A stretch of 64,000 bases of DNA from Paraliobacillus salinarum. Its GTDB lineage: Bacteria; Bacillota; Bacilli; Bacillales; Amphibacillaceae. The stretch is from positions 1 to 64,000 of the forward strand of contig NZ_JACEFA010000012.1 in the NCBI RefSeq assembly GCF_014083865.1, written 5' to 3'. Positions within the stretch are counted from its first letter, which is position 1; each line of letters opens with the position of its first letter. Below, piece by piece: positions 20,232 to 29,625 of this stretch. The translations under genes were made by a program, and so were the position numbers. The notes under the pieces are model-generated. The model was not told the origin of the DNA, made no database searches, and was given only the letters and a program-made list of their open reading frames with translations.

Positions 20232-20753
20232 GTGATCCATTTAGTGAAGAAAGCGCAAAAAGGAAACGATAAGGCGTTTTTAACTTTATTTAAAAAATAC
20301 GAACAAGACATATATCGAATGGCTTATATTTATGTAAAAAATCAAAATGACGCGCTTGATGTTGTTCAGGAAACAGCCTATCGTTCATTCAAAACAATCG
20401 AAAGCTTAAAAGAACCAAAGTATTTCAAAACGTGGTTAATGAGAATCGTAATTAATTGCTCTCTTGATTTTCTACGTAAACAAAAAAAGGTTGTACCGTT
20501 AGAAACAGAATTAGTATTGAATGTTCCTGATGATAGAAATGAGCTGATTGATTTGTCATTAACATTACGTGATGTAATTGAACTGCTCGATGAACGCGAG
20601 AAAAGCATAATCATTTTAAGGTTTTACGAAGGACTAACATTTCAGGAAATAGCTAAAACGCTAGAAATACCTTTGGGTACAGTAAAAACTATTTCATATA
20701 GAGGCTTAGATAAGCTTCGAGACAACTTGAAAGGAGATGGTTTTTATGGATAA
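20232..20753 (+). CDS. ECF-type RNA polymerase sigma factor
   Basis: A 173-residue sigma-70 family factor with region 2 (residues about 10-80, DALDVVQETAYRSFKTIESL) and region 4 (about 110-165, GLTFQEIAKTLEIPLGTVK). It resembles the SigV/SigW group. The start is GTG at 20232, with GGAAGGAGG close upstream. The following membrane protein overlaps its 3' end and is the likely anti-sigma factor. The target regulon cannot be told, and no canonical ECF autoregulatory promoter was found upstream. Confidence 0.88.
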   Translation: MIHLVKKAQKGNDKAFLTLFKKYEQDIYRMAYIYVKNQNDALDVVQETAYRSFKTIESLKEPKYFKTWLMRIVINCSLDFLRKQKKVVPLETELVLNVPDDRNELIDLSLTLRDVIELLDEREKSIIILRFYEGLTFQEIAKTLEIPLGTVKTISYRGLDKLRDNLKGDGFYG

Positions 20754-21699
20754 CAAAATTAAAAAAGAAATGCAAAAAATCGAAATTCCTGAAACGCTAC
20801 ATCAACGCATTAAATTGGGAGTTTCGCAAGCAAAAAAAGAACGTCCATTTATAAATAAAAGGCTAAATAAAAAGGTATTGGCTTTTGCGGCAGTTTTATT
20901 TCTATCAATTGGTGCATTTGCTTTACTAAATATGAATCAAGATGGAAACGATACGGCTAATCAGCCATTTGCAACCGAAGATGGTGGAGTAGGCATTCCG
21001 CCGATACAGTTACCTGAAGAAGGTGCGAATGCGGACATGATTGGTTTAATTGTATACAATGAAAGAATATACACACAAACGAGCTCAGAAGTTAATCTAA
21101 AGACAGCAGAAAACATGTTAGGTGAAAAGCTAGGAACAACAAAAGGAACAATAGATGAATGGAGTAAGCAAGAAGCTTATGATCAAGAATTTGCTTCGAC
21201 GATAGGTGAAACAGATGTTTACACTGTTAAAGGATATAGTAAAGATTTTAGAATAATGACATATAGAAAAGACAAAGATGGACAGATTCACAGTGAATTT
21301 TATGAAAATTTAAATGGAATAACCATTCAGAATGGGGAAGATTTTTTCACTAAATTAAATATGAAAGGAAATATAACCTCAGCAACCTATCAATTATTTA
21401 GTGATTGGGATCAAGGCCTAGAGAATTATCATTCAATTACTGATATGAAAGCCGTCAACGCTTTTGTTTCTGAACTGTACCAAACGGATGTTCATCCTAG
21501 AAGTGCACAATCAGATCCGATAAATGAAGCACGGAACGACGCATCATTTAGAAAATTAATACTTCAATTAGCAGATGGAACGACGGTTAAGCTCACACTG
21601 TTAAAGGATGGTTATATTTATTATGGGTTTATGGATGCTTATTTCGAGATGAATGATAAAGCATTTCGTGAAATATGGAATATAATAGAAGAGACTTAG
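20746..21699 (+). CDS. Putative membrane-bound anti-sigma factor
   Basis: A 317-residue single-pass protein with a cytosolic N-terminal segment of about 43 residues, one membrane helix (about 44-62) and an external domain of about 250 residues. The layout is that of DUF4179-like anti-sigma factors. The gene overlaps the sigma gene by 8 bp. The ATG at 20746 is preferred over 20737, because the latter lies inside the AAAGGAGATGG ribosome site. The external domain, with paired Asp/Glu-rich stretches, presumably senses an envelope signal (inference). No zinc-binding HxxxCxxC motif is present. Confidence 0.7.
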   Translation: MDNKIKKEMQKIEIPETLHQRIKLGVSQAKKERPFINKRLNKKVLAFAAVLFLSIGAFALLNMNQDGNDTANQPFATEDGGVGIPPIQLPEEGANADMIGLIVYNERIYTQTSSEVNLKTAENMLGEKLGTTKGTIDEWSKQEAYDQEFASTIGETDVYTVKGYSKDFRIMTYRKDKDGQIHSEFYENLNGITIQNGEDFFTKLNMKGNITSATYQLFSDWDQGLENYHSITDMKAVNAFVSELYQTDVHPRSAQSDPINEARNDASFRKLILQLADGTTVKLTLLKDGYIYYGFMDAYFEMNDKAFREIWNIIEET

Positions 21700-21708
21700 T
21701 CTGGTGAG

Positions 21709-21737
21709 AAAAACTTGGATAGCTTCCAAGTTTTTTT
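21709..21737 (+). terminator. Terminator of the sigma/anti-sigma operon
   Basis: An 11-bp stem (21709-21719 with 21725-21735) with a 5-nt loop and a T run, 10 bp after the stop. Confidence 0.8.
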
Positions 21738-21843
21738 GTTTTAAAGGGAATCATTAGTTACAGGTAGAAACGTATAGGAAGATCGTATAATATGTGATAT
21801 ACTTCAAACGGTATGATTGGTCCTTAAATCAAGGGGGAGGCAT

Positions 21844-22866
21844 ATGAATATTACACAAGACAATAAAAGTATTGATACATCCGCAAATAATGTCATTCCT
21901 TTTATTCCTGAGGGCGATTTTTATTTTTCCAAAGGTGTTCAAGCATTTCAAAAAAGAAAATTTGATATAGCATTAAAATGGTTTAAAAAAGCGACAGAGG
22001 CTGATCCAAAAGAGCCATTATATCCATGTCAAATGTCGATTATTTATACAGAAATAGGCGCATATCATGCAGCGAATCAAATACTTACCGAAGTGATCGA
22101 AAAGCAAGGAGATGACTATTTGGATTGTTATTATTTAATTGCAAACAATTACGCACATTTAGGTTTATTACGTGATGCAAAAAAATATGCAACCATTTAT
22201 TTAGAAAAAGATCCTGAGGGTGAGTTTAAAGAAGAAACAGAACAATTGCTCTCTGTGTTAGAGATAAGTGAAGATGAAATAGAAGACGAGGATTGGTTAG
22301 AAGAAGAAGACGAGTTATTGATTTATCAAGAAACAGCATTTTACCATCTAGAAAGAAGGGACTGGGACAAGGCGTTATCGATTTTACAAGAGATGATGAC
22401 TCTTTTTCCTGATCATATAACTGCCAAGCATGAATATGCCTATGCATTGTTTTTTTCTGGTGAAGAAAGGGAAGCATTAGAATTAGAGGAACGTTGGTTA
22501 TCTGAAGATCCGAATTCGATTTTCTGTTTAACTAACCTAATGATGTTTTACCATGAACGGGCAAAACAAGAAGAGTTAACAAAGATCCAACAGTCTTTAG
22601 TTAATATTTTTCCTATACATGAGCAACAAAAACTACGCATAGCTGTTGCTTTTGCACATGTGGGGGCTTATCAATTGGCATATAATCGTTTTCTTACGCT
22701 GTCTAAAAAAAGATTACGAGGCCATATTAATTATTATAGGTACTTTGCTGATGCTGCTTATCATGTAGATGACAAAAGAAAAGCAGAAAATATTTGGGAA
22801 GAAGGAGCAATACTTCATTCGGTATTAAACACAGAGCAGCCACCATGGGAAAAACTAAAAAAATAG
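21844..22866 (+). CDS. Tetratricopeptide-repeat protein
   Basis: A 340-residue soluble protein with several TPR units (for example residues 25-58, ALKWFKKATEADPKEPLYP, and another set near 165-200) separated by an acidic segment (EDEIEDEDWLEEEDE). Such proteins act as protein-binding scaffolds; the partner is unknown. The ATG at 21844 is chosen because AAGGGGGAGG lies directly upstream; an in-frame TTG at 21817 has none. B. subtilis also has a TPR gene (yvcD) just before trxB, which supports orthology. Confidence 0.75.
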   Translation: MNITQDNKSIDTSANNVIPFIPEGDFYFSKGVQAFQKRKFDIALKWFKKATEADPKEPLYPCQMSIIYTEIGAYHAANQILTEVIEKQGDDYLDCYYLIANNYAHLGLLRDAKKYATIYLEKDPEGEFKEETEQLLSVLEISEDEIEDEDWLEEEDELLIYQETAFYHLERRDWDKALSILQEMMTLFPDHITAKHEYAYALFFSGEEREALELEERWLSEDPNSIFCLTNLMMFYHERAKQEELTKIQQSLVNIFPIHEQQKLRIAVAFAHVGAYQLAYNRFLTLSKKRLRGHINYYRYFADAAYHVDDKRKAENIWEEGAILHSVLNTEQPPWEKLKK

Positions 22867-23028
22867 GCTTAAATTATATAGTGAGCATATTGTTGGACGT
22901 TCTTATTTAAAAATACGATAATGGGTATATTGAATCGTTGAAATGTATCCATTTTTTTAGTTTTTTACACATGCATATAAGCATCAAAAAGATTGTTTTT
23001 AAAAAAAGTATAGCTTTATAAAGATTGA

Positions 23029-23994
<966 letters not shown>

Positions 23995-24112
23995 TTTGTA
24001 ACAAATTTGAATGAAAACGTCATTGCATTTTAATGCTGTTGTAACACGCACGAAATAAAAATGGGGTACAATATAATTAACTAATTGACCCCCTTTTTTA
24101 AAATATATTGTT

Positions 24113-24143
24113 GCACAGGTGATACTGCCTGTGTATTTTTTTT
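24113..24143 (+). terminator. Probable terminator after trxB
   Basis: CACAGG (24114-24119) pairs with CCTGTG (24128-24133), an 8-nt loop, followed by eight T. It is about 120 bp after the trxB stop, so a weaker signal (GGGGT/ACCCC with T6 at 24063-24099) may act first. Confidence 0.55.
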
Positions 24144-24282
24144 GTCTTTAATTAAGTGCTACGATGGAATTTTTGAGAACATCAATATAAATCAACTGAC
24201 AATAAAAAATGAAAACGAATTAGATAGAAAAGCTTATATATAGTATAATGATTACATATTGTTTAGAAATGAGTGAGTCGTA

Positions 24283-24732
24283 TTGCAGCGAGTAACCAAT
24301 TGTATTCTAAAACATAACAATCAGATTTTATTGCTACAAAAGCCTAGTAAAGGATGGTATGCAATGCCTGGTGGCAAGATGGAGCAAGGTGAAAACATTC
24401 AAGAATCTGTCACAAGAGAATTTGAAGAAGAAACAGGCTTACATTTAATCGACCCGCAATTACGAGGTGTTTTTACTATGATAAAAACGGAATTAGATAC
24501 AGTTAAAGAGTGGATGATGTTTACTTTCTTTTGTGATCACTTTGAAGGTGATTTATTAGAGCAGTCAAAGGAAGGAAAGTTAGAGTGGATACCAATCGAA
24601 CGTGTTTTTAACTTACCTACCGCTCCAACCGATAAATATATCCATCAACATTTATTACAACATGATTCGATTTTGTATGGCACATTCAAATACGGATCAG
24701 ATTATCAGATAACAGATTACAGATTGAATTAG
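24283..24732 (+). CDS. yvcI: Nudix hydrolase (YvcI-like)
   Basis: A 149-residue Nudix enzyme. The box G-x5-E-x7-REFEEETG occupies about 31-53 with all metal-binding glutamates present. In this position before rapZ it corresponds to B. subtilis YvcI; substrates could be nucleoside di- or triphosphates or an RNA 5' end, and cannot be chosen from sequence. The start is TTG at 24283. rapZ begins 23 bp after the stop, behind a GGGGGAAG ribosome site. Confidence 0.82.
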   Translation: MQRVTNCILKHNNQILLLQKPSKGWYAMPGGKMEQGENIQESVTREFEEETGLHLIDPQLRGVFTMIKTELDTVKEWMMFTFFCDHFEGDLLEQSKEGKLEWIPIERVFNLPTAPTDKYIHQHLLQHDSILYGTFKYGSDYQITDYRLN

Positions 24733-24755
24733 TTTGTAAAAGGGGGAAGAGCACC

Positions 24756-25637
24756 ATGTCAAACAAACAGGAAACGAAACTGGTTATTATAACTGGAATG
24801 TCAGGGGCTGGAAAAACCGTAGCCGTCCAAAGTTTTGAAGACTTAGGCTATTATTGTGTGGATAATTTACCGCCCGCATTATTACCTAAATTTCTAGAAT
24901 TAATGAAAGATGCCAGTAATAATATTCGTCAGGTCGCGTTAGTCATTGACTTGAGGGGTAGAGAATTTTTCGATACATTATTTGAGGCGTTGGACCATCT
25001 AGCTAATGCGGATTGGTTGGAGGAGCACATTTTATTTTTAGACGCTGAAGATGAAACATTAGTGTCACGCTATAAAGAAACAAGGCGTTCACATCCACTG
25101 GCACAGGATGGACTTCCGTTAAATGGTATTTTACAAGAAAGAAAAATACTAGACGAGTTAAAAGGAAGAGCGCAACATTTCATTAATACAACCAATTTAA
25201 AACCGAAAGAACTTCGTGAAAAGATTGTAAAAAAATATAGTGAAGAAAAGCAAGAAGTGTTTTCTATACATTCTCTATCATTTGGCTTTAAATATGGATT
25301 ACCGATTGATGCGGATTTAGTATTTGATGTGCGGTTTTTACCAAATCCTCATTATGTAGAGCTGCTTCAGCCATTAACTGGGTTGAATTCAGATGTATCT
25401 TCCTATGTATTGAAATGGACAGAGACACAAAAGTTTTTAGATAAAGTGACAGATTTATTAGATTTTATGCTGCCGCAGTATAAACGTGAAGGAAAAAGCC
25501 AGCTTGTTATTGCTATTGGTTGCACGGGTGGACAGCATCGCTCCGTAACAATCGCAGAATATCTTAAAAATCATTTCTCTGGTCAGTATGTGACACATGC
25601 AACTCACAGAGATATTGACAAAAGGAAGGGTCACTAA
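24756..25637 (+). CDS. rapZ: RapZ/YvcJ family nucleotide-binding protein
   Basis: A 293-residue P-loop protein, with Walker A GMSGAGKT at 14-21 and a C-terminal domain ending in [16 protein letters not shown]. In enterobacteria RapZ directs RNase E to GlmZ. In B. subtilis, YvcJ binds and hydrolyses GTP and affects competence, and its RNA role is unproven. It starts with ATG behind GGGGGAAG and overlaps yvcK by 1 bp. Confidence 0.94.
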   Translation: MSNKQETKLVIITGMSGAGKTVAVQSFEDLGYYCVDNLPPALLPKFLELMKDASNNIRQVALVIDLRGREFFDTLFEALDHLANADWLEEHILFLDAEDETLVSRYKETRRSHPLAQDGLPLNGILQERKILDELKGRAQHFINTTNLKPKELREKIVKKYSEEKQEVFSIHSLSFGFKYGLPIDADLVFDVRFLPNPHYVELLQPLTGLNSDVSSYVLKWTETQKFLDKVTDLLDFMLPQYKREGKSQLVIAIGCTGGQHRSVTIAEYLKNHFSGQYVTHATHRDIDKRKGH

Positions 25638-26590
25638 TGGCTATGGATAATAAAAAGAACATCGTTGTATTAGGTGGCGGAACTGGTATGCCAGTACTTT
25701 TACGTGGGTTGAAGGAATATCCAATTAATTTATCAGCTATTGTTACTGTTGCAGATGATGGAGGAAGTTCAGGCAGACTTCGAACAGAAATGTCCATTCC
25801 AGCACCAGGAGATATTCGTAATGTCATTGCGGCAATGTCTGAGGTAGAACCGATGCTATTGAAATTATTTCAACACCGTTTTAAAAACGGAAACGGTTTA
25901 ACTGGTCATTCAATGGGTAATTTATTGCTCGCTGCTATGACTTCAGTGACTGGTGATTTTTATAATGGAATTAAAGAAATATCACGTGTATTAAATGTAA
26001 AGGGAAATATCTATCCCATTGCGAACCAGAACATGTTTTTACATGCTGAAATGGAAGATGGAGAAATTATTGCTGGGGAATCGAATATTCCACTTGCTAA
26101 TAAACCAATTAAGCGTGTCTTTTTACAACCAGATCCTGTCTTGCCGTTACCTGATGCGATACATGCCATTGAAAAAGCGGATTTAGTTGTGATCGCTCCA
26201 GGTAGTTTGTATACTTCTACCATGCCAAATTTAGTCGTACCTGAAATTGGAGATGCGCTTCGTGAGACGAAAGCAAAAGTAGTATATGTTTGTAATGTGA
26301 TGACGCAGGAAGGGGAAACAACTAATTATACTGCTGCAGATCATATTCAAGCGATAGAGGATCATGTCGGTACAGGCTGTATCGATTCCGTATTAGTACA
26401 CAACAAACCAATTGAAGACGAATACCGTAAGAAGTATGCGGAAGAAAATGCATCCCCAGTTATTTATGATACGGATCGTTTAATGCAAATGAACATCGAT
26501 ATTATTGAAGCAAATATTATTGATCATTCAAAAAAAATGCTACGTCATGATACAGGAAAAGTAGCGAAATTACTTTGTTCTTTGGTATGA
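25637..26590 (+). CDS. yvcK: YvcK/CofD-like gluconeogenesis factor
   Basis: A 317-residue protein of the CofD-like family with a Rossmann-type start (VVLGGGTGMPVLLRGLK) and the conserved DDGGSSGRLR motif. In Bacillus and Listeria, YvcK binds UDP-sugars and supports growth on gluconeogenic carbon and cell-wall synthesis. The first ATG (25637) overlaps the rapZ stop (TAATG), implying coupled translation; an ATG at 25643 is an alternative. It is followed by whiA, the conserved order. Confidence 0.93.
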   Translation: MAMDNKKNIVVLGGGTGMPVLLRGLKEYPINLSAIVTVADDGGSSGRLRTEMSIPAPGDIRNVIAAMSEVEPMLLKLFQHRFKNGNGLTGHSMGNLLLAAMTSVTGDFYNGIKEISRVLNVKGNIYPIANQNMFLHAEMEDGEIIAGESNIPLANKPIKRVFLQPDPVLPLPDAIHAIEKADLVVIAPGSLYTSTMPNLVVPEIGDALRETKAKVVYVCNVMTQEGETTNYTAADHIQAIEDHVGTGCIDSVLVHNKPIEDEYRKKYAEENASPVIYDTDRLMQMNIDIIEANIIDHSKKMLRHDTGKVAKLLCSLV

Positions 26591-26626
26591 TGAATAGATA
26601 TAAGTAAGGCGGGAAGGTGAATAATC

Positions 26627-27571
26627 ATGTCGTTTGCATCCGAAATAAAAAAAGAATTAACCCAAATTGAGAACAAGAAATGCTGTGCTGAAGCAGAACT
26701 TGCAGCACTAATTCGGATGAATGGTGCGATCTCACTATCTAAACAGGAATATGTTTTAGATGTTCAAACAGAGAATGCAGCCATTGCTCGTCGAATTTAT
26801 ACGATATTAAAAGCATTGTATGATTATCCAGTAAAGCTACTTGTTCGCAAAAAAATGAAATTGAAGAAAAATAATGTTTATATTGTTCGTATTACTGAGG
26901 GTGCGCGTAAAATATTAGCTGAGCTAGGCATTCTTGAAGAACCATTTTCATTAGTTCGCACTATTTCTCCAAAGTATTTAAAAAAGAAATGCTGTAAACG
27001 TGCATACATGAGAGGCGCTTTTCTTGCGGGAGGATCGGTTAATAATCCAGAAACATCATCCTATCATTTGGAAATATCCAACGCGTATCAAGAACATAAC
27101 GATTCTTTGTGTGAATTAATGAATTCATTTCAATTGCACGCTAGAAAATTAGAAAGAAGAAATGGTTATATTTCATATATTAAAGAAGCTGAAAAGATCA
27201 CAGAGTTCCTAAATTATATTGGCGCACATCAAGCTTTGCTAAAATTTGAAGATGTTCGTATTATGCGAGATATGCGTAATTCGGTTAACCGTCTTGTGAA
27301 CTGTGAAACAGCGAATTTGAACAAGACCATTGGTGCAGCTTTCAGGCAAGTGGAGAACATCAAGTTTATCGAGCGTACTGTTGGATTAGAAGCCTTACCT
27401 GATAAATTACAAGAAATTGCAAGGTTACGCGTCCAACATCAAGATGTATCACTAAAAGAATTGGGAGAACTCATTAGTGGAGATAAAATAAGCAAATCTG
27501 GTATCAATCATCGTTTGAAAAAAATTGATCAGTTTGCAGAACAACTAAAGAAGGAACAAGTCATTCAATAA
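26627..27571 (+). CDS. whiA: Sporulation/division regulator WhiA
   Basis: A 314-residue protein with an N-terminal LAGLIDADG-like fold (about 1-200, [20 protein letters not shown]) and a C-terminal helix-turn-helix (about 235-300, [18 protein letters not shown]). In B. subtilis, WhiA (YvcL) binds DNA and influences division and chromosome segregation. The ATG has GGGAAGG upstream. In B. subtilis crh follows whiA in the same operon; here whiA ends at a terminator and crh is 1.3 kb away on the other strand. Confidence 0.95.
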   Translation: MSFASEIKKELTQIENKKCCAEAELAALIRMNGAISLSKQEYVLDVQTENAAIARRIYTILKALYDYPVKLLVRKKMKLKKNNVYIVRITEGARKILAELGILEEPFSLVRTISPKYLKKKCCKRAYMRGAFLAGGSVNNPETSSYHLEISNAYQEHNDSLCELMNSFQLHARKLERRNGYISYIKEAEKITEFLNYIGAHQALLKFEDVRIMRDMRNSVNRLVNCETANLNKTIGAAFRQVENIKFIERTVGLEALPDKLQEIARLRVQHQDVSLKELGELISGDKISKSGINHRLKKIDQFAEQLKKEQVIQ

Positions 27572-27591
27572 AACTGGAATTTTGATATGGA

Positions 27592-27619
27592 GGCACAAGG
27601 TTTTCTTGTGTCTTTTTTT
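27592..27619 (+). terminator. Terminator after whiA
   Basis: An 8-bp stem (27592-27599 with 27605-27612, one GU) is followed by seven T. Confidence 0.75.
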
Positions 27620-27666
27620 ATATTTTGTCAGTCCGTACTGTAACGTGTACTATAAATATACGGCAA

Positions 27667-27753
27667 GACCAAATTGAATTGCGTATCAATAATAAAGTGG
27701 TCAAAAATATTTGAATTGTACTAAAAATATTAAATGTAATTTAAAAAGTGGTG
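27667..27753 (-). repeat. Two copies of the GACCACTTT...TTTGGTC repeat unit
   Basis: Read on the minus strand, 27718-27753 and 27667-27702 are 36-bp units of the family seen at 5422-5611, with starts exactly 51 bp apart. The inner unit ends GTAC instead of GGTC. They fill the space between the whiA terminator and the tRNA-Arg terminator. Confidence 0.55.
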
Positions 27754-27754
27754 A

Positions 27755-27792
27755 AAATGAAATAAAGCCTAAATCTTTGTATAGATTTAGGC
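27755..27792 (-). terminator. Terminator of tRNA-Arg
   Basis: A perfect 10-bp stem (27767-27776 with 27783-27792) starts 3 bp past the tRNA 3' end and, on the minus strand, is followed by CTTTATTTCATTTT. Confidence 0.75.
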
Positions 27793-27795
27793 TAG

Positions 27796-27868
27796 CGCGC
27801 CCGGAGGGATTCGAACCCCCGACTCATGGTACCGGAAACCATTGCTCTATCCCCTGAGCTACGAGCGC
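27796..27868 (-). tRNA. tRNA-Arg (anticodon CCG)
   Basis: A 73-nt cloverleaf can be folded. Acceptor GCGCTCG pairs with CGGGCGC (one GU); the D arm is GCTCAGGGGATAGAGC; the anticodon stem ATGGT/ACCAT encloses loop TTCCGGT with anticodon CCG (bases 27833-27835), reading the rare codon CGG; the T arm has GTTCGAATC. The discriminator is G and CCA is not encoded. Confidence 0.95.
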
Positions 27869-27901
27869 ATATATTTTATATAAAGTAAGCGAACAAGCAT
27901 C

Positions 27902-27930
27902 ATTATAACGGATATTATAATGTAATTCAA
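27902..27930 (-). promoter_or_regulatory. SigA promoter of tRNA-Arg
   Basis: On the minus strand, TTGAAT (27930-27925), a 17-bp spacer and a perfect TATAAT (27907-27902) lie 33 bp before the tRNA. The rest of 27869-28183 holds the clpP promoter and otherwise nothing recognisable. Confidence 0.7.
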
Positions 27931-28094
27931 TTGCTAAATAAAATCATTAATATCGAATTAGCAAATTTCTCCTCATATCCATTCATATAATGACTTCTTA
28001 TCTGTTATAATAATGAGTAAGGTTTATTTCGATGACTACATGGGTACGATACAATTAGTAACAATCAATAAGAGCAAACAATACATGTGTTTTG

Positions 28095-28124
28095 TTTGAC
28101 CTTTATTGACCAATTAGGTACTAT
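28095..28124 (+). promoter_or_regulatory. clpP promoter with CtsR operator
   Basis: TTTGACCTTTATTGACC (28095-28111) is, on the other strand, GGTCAATAAAGGTCAAA, a near-exact match to the CtsR heptad repeat (RGTCAAA-N3-RGTCAAA). It covers the -35 TTGACC (28096-28101), with TACTAT (28119-28124) 17 bp downstream. Heat-shock derepression of clpP by loss of CtsR is established in Bacillus. Confidence 0.85.
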
Positions 28125-28183
28125 ATACATAGTAACAATATTTCACTAGATAGAGTGAAGATTTAGAAGGAGGAAAATTCCAA

Positions 28184-28774
28184 ATGAATTTAATACCAAC
28201 AGTAATTGAACAAACAAACCGCGGAGAACGTGCATATGATATTTACTCTCGTTTATTAAAAGATCGTATTATTATGTTAGGTAGCGCGATTGATGACAAC
28301 GTAGCTAATAGCATTGTTGCACAGCTTCTTTTCTTAGAAGCTGAAAGCCCAGATAAAGATATTTCTATTTATATTAATTCGCCAGGTGGTTCGATCACAG
28401 CTGGAATGGCTATTTATGATACAATGCAGTTTATTAAACCGAATGTATCAACTATTTGTGTGGGTATGGCAGCATCGATGGGTGCATTCCTACTAGCAGC
28501 TGGTGAACCTGGAAAACGTTATGCATTACCAAACAGTGAGGTAATGATTCACCAGCCATTAGGTGGTACGCAAGGGCAAGCTTCTGACATTCAAATTCAT
28601 GCAAATCGCATCATTGAAATGCGCAAGAAGTTAAACCAAATCCTTTCTGAACGAACTGGACAGCCAATTGAAGTAATTGAAAAAGACACAGATCGTGATA
28701 ATTTCATGATTGCAGCAAAAGCAAAAGAATACGGTTTAATTGACAAAGTGATGGAGAAGAAACCAACAGAATAA
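28184..28774 (+). CDS. clpP: ATP-dependent Clp protease proteolytic subunit
   Basis: The 196-residue serine peptidase forms the tetradecameric Clp chamber and works with ClpX, ClpC and ClpE. The catalytic serine is S98 in GMAASMGAF, with His in VMIHQPLGG and Asp in the DTDRDNFM region. The ATG follows GAAGGAGG. It is monocistronic between a CtsR-controlled promoter and a bidirectional terminator. ClpXP and ClpCP degrade tmRNA-tagged proteins, linking it to ssrA/smpB at 48-49.7 kb. Confidence 0.98.
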   Translation: MNLIPTVIEQTNRGERAYDIYSRLLKDRIIMLGSAIDDNVANSIVAQLLFLEAESPDKDISIYINSPGGSITAGMAIYDTMQFIKPNVSTICVGMAASMGAFLLAAGEPGKRYALPNSEVMIHQPLGGTQGQASDIQIHANRIIEMRKKLNQILSERTGQPIEVIEKDTDRDNFMIAAKAKEYGLIDKVMEKKPTE

Positions 28775-28780
28775 TGCAAT

Positions 28781-28819
28781 AAAAAAACAGGGCCTGTATA
28801 CTTTACAGCCCTGTTTTTA
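28781..28819. terminator. Bidirectional terminator between clpP and crh
   Basis: AAAAACAGGGC (28783-28793) pairs with GCCCTGTTTTT (28808-28818), with A and T tracts on both sides, so it can end both convergent genes. Confidence 0.85.
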
Positions 28820-28826
28820 GATAAAA

Positions 28827-29096
28827 TTAATCAGTCGTTATCTTTTCTTTTTCTAGAAATGCAGATAGTGTTTCAATCGCTTCTTGATCATCATTTCCGT
28901 TAGCAATTAAATGAATTTTCGTATCCTTTTTAATGCTCAGACCTAATAATCCCATAATACTTTTTGCATTCACACGTCGATTTTCTTTTTCTATAAAAAT
29001 CTCAGATGCAAATGAATTTGCTTTTTGCACAAATAATGTGACTGGTTCAGCATCTAACCCTGGCGCAATCCCTACAAGCACATCTTTTTCTACCAT
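28827..29096 (-). CDS. crh: Crh-like HPr paralogue with atypical site-1 residues
   Basis: An 89-residue HPr-fold protein. Ser46 and its context (NAKSIMGL, 43-50), the HprK phosphorylation site, are intact. The histidine of HPr (Gln in B. subtilis Crh) is Asp15, and the conserved Arg17 is Glu17 (PGLDAEPV). It therefore cannot act as a PTS phosphocarrier at residue 15, but could still be Ser-phosphorylated and bind CcpA. The ATG at 29096 has GAGGAGAT upstream; an in-frame start at 29138 does not. Unlike in B. subtilis it is not in the whiA operon. A cre-like site lies at its promoter. Confidence 0.85.
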   Translation of the reverse strand: MVEKDVLVGIAPGLDAEPVTLFVQKANSFASEIFIEKENRRVNAKSIMGLLGLSIKKDTKIHLIANGNDDQEAIETLSAFLEKEKITTD

Positions 29097-29165
29097 TTCT
29101 TTTATCTCCTCTCGATTAAAAAAGATAAAGCATATCACACTTTCAGTTTATGAACCGATAAGAAA

Positions 29166-29187
29166 ATTATAACAGAAAACGCTTCCA
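29166..29187 (-). promoter_or_regulatory. crh -10 with adjoining cre-like CcpA site
   Basis: On the minus strand, TGGAAGCGTTTTCT (29187-29174) matches the CcpA cre consensus TGWAANCGNTNWCA except at two positions, and is followed 2 bp later by TATAAT (29171-29166). No good -35 is present. Since Crh-Ser-P is a CcpA cofactor, feedback control is possible (inference). Confidence 0.45.
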
Positions 29188-29292
29188 ATCGCGATGAATA
29201 TGTGTAATTATTCACAATAATGTCATCTATGTATAGTTTGTTAAATGAATTGGAACAACTAAAGCAAAGAATAACGAAAGGTGTGTGTCAAT

Positions 29293-29541
29293 ATGGATGG
29301 AGAAAATTTTCAAACGGAGTTAGATTCGATTAGTCAGCTATTGCAACAAACGCAAGCGATGATGATGGATGCACAAGGGAAGAGCGCAGAACTAGAAAAA
29401 TCTATTTTGCAATTAACAGAGGTAGAAAACCAGTTAAATCAGTTGCAAAATAGTCATCAGATAAACACGAATCCACAGTACCAACAAGCTAGGGAGCAGT
29501 TACATGACCTTAGAAGAAACATTAATCACTACTTGCAGTAA
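29293..29541 (+). CDS. Small coiled-coil protein, unrecognised
   Basis: An 82-residue acidic, glutamine-rich protein that is almost entirely helical, with heptad-like spacing (residues about 8-55). No catalytic residues, signal peptide or membrane segment are seen. It loosely resembles the small DUF2524/YtzC type, but I cannot confirm this. The ATG at 29293 is preferred over the GTG at 29281, because AAAGGTG then has normal spacing. Confidence 0.6.
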   Translation: MDGENFQTELDSISQLLQQTQAMMMDAQGKSAELEKSILQLTEVENQLNQLQNSHQINTNPQYQQAREQLHDLRRNINHYLQ

Positions 29542-29625
29542 CACTCAAAAGCAAAGGCAATGTCAATGAATGACGTTGCTTTTACTTTTTTTATGGTAAT
29601 ATGAAGAAAAAAGAAGGAGTGGTGG

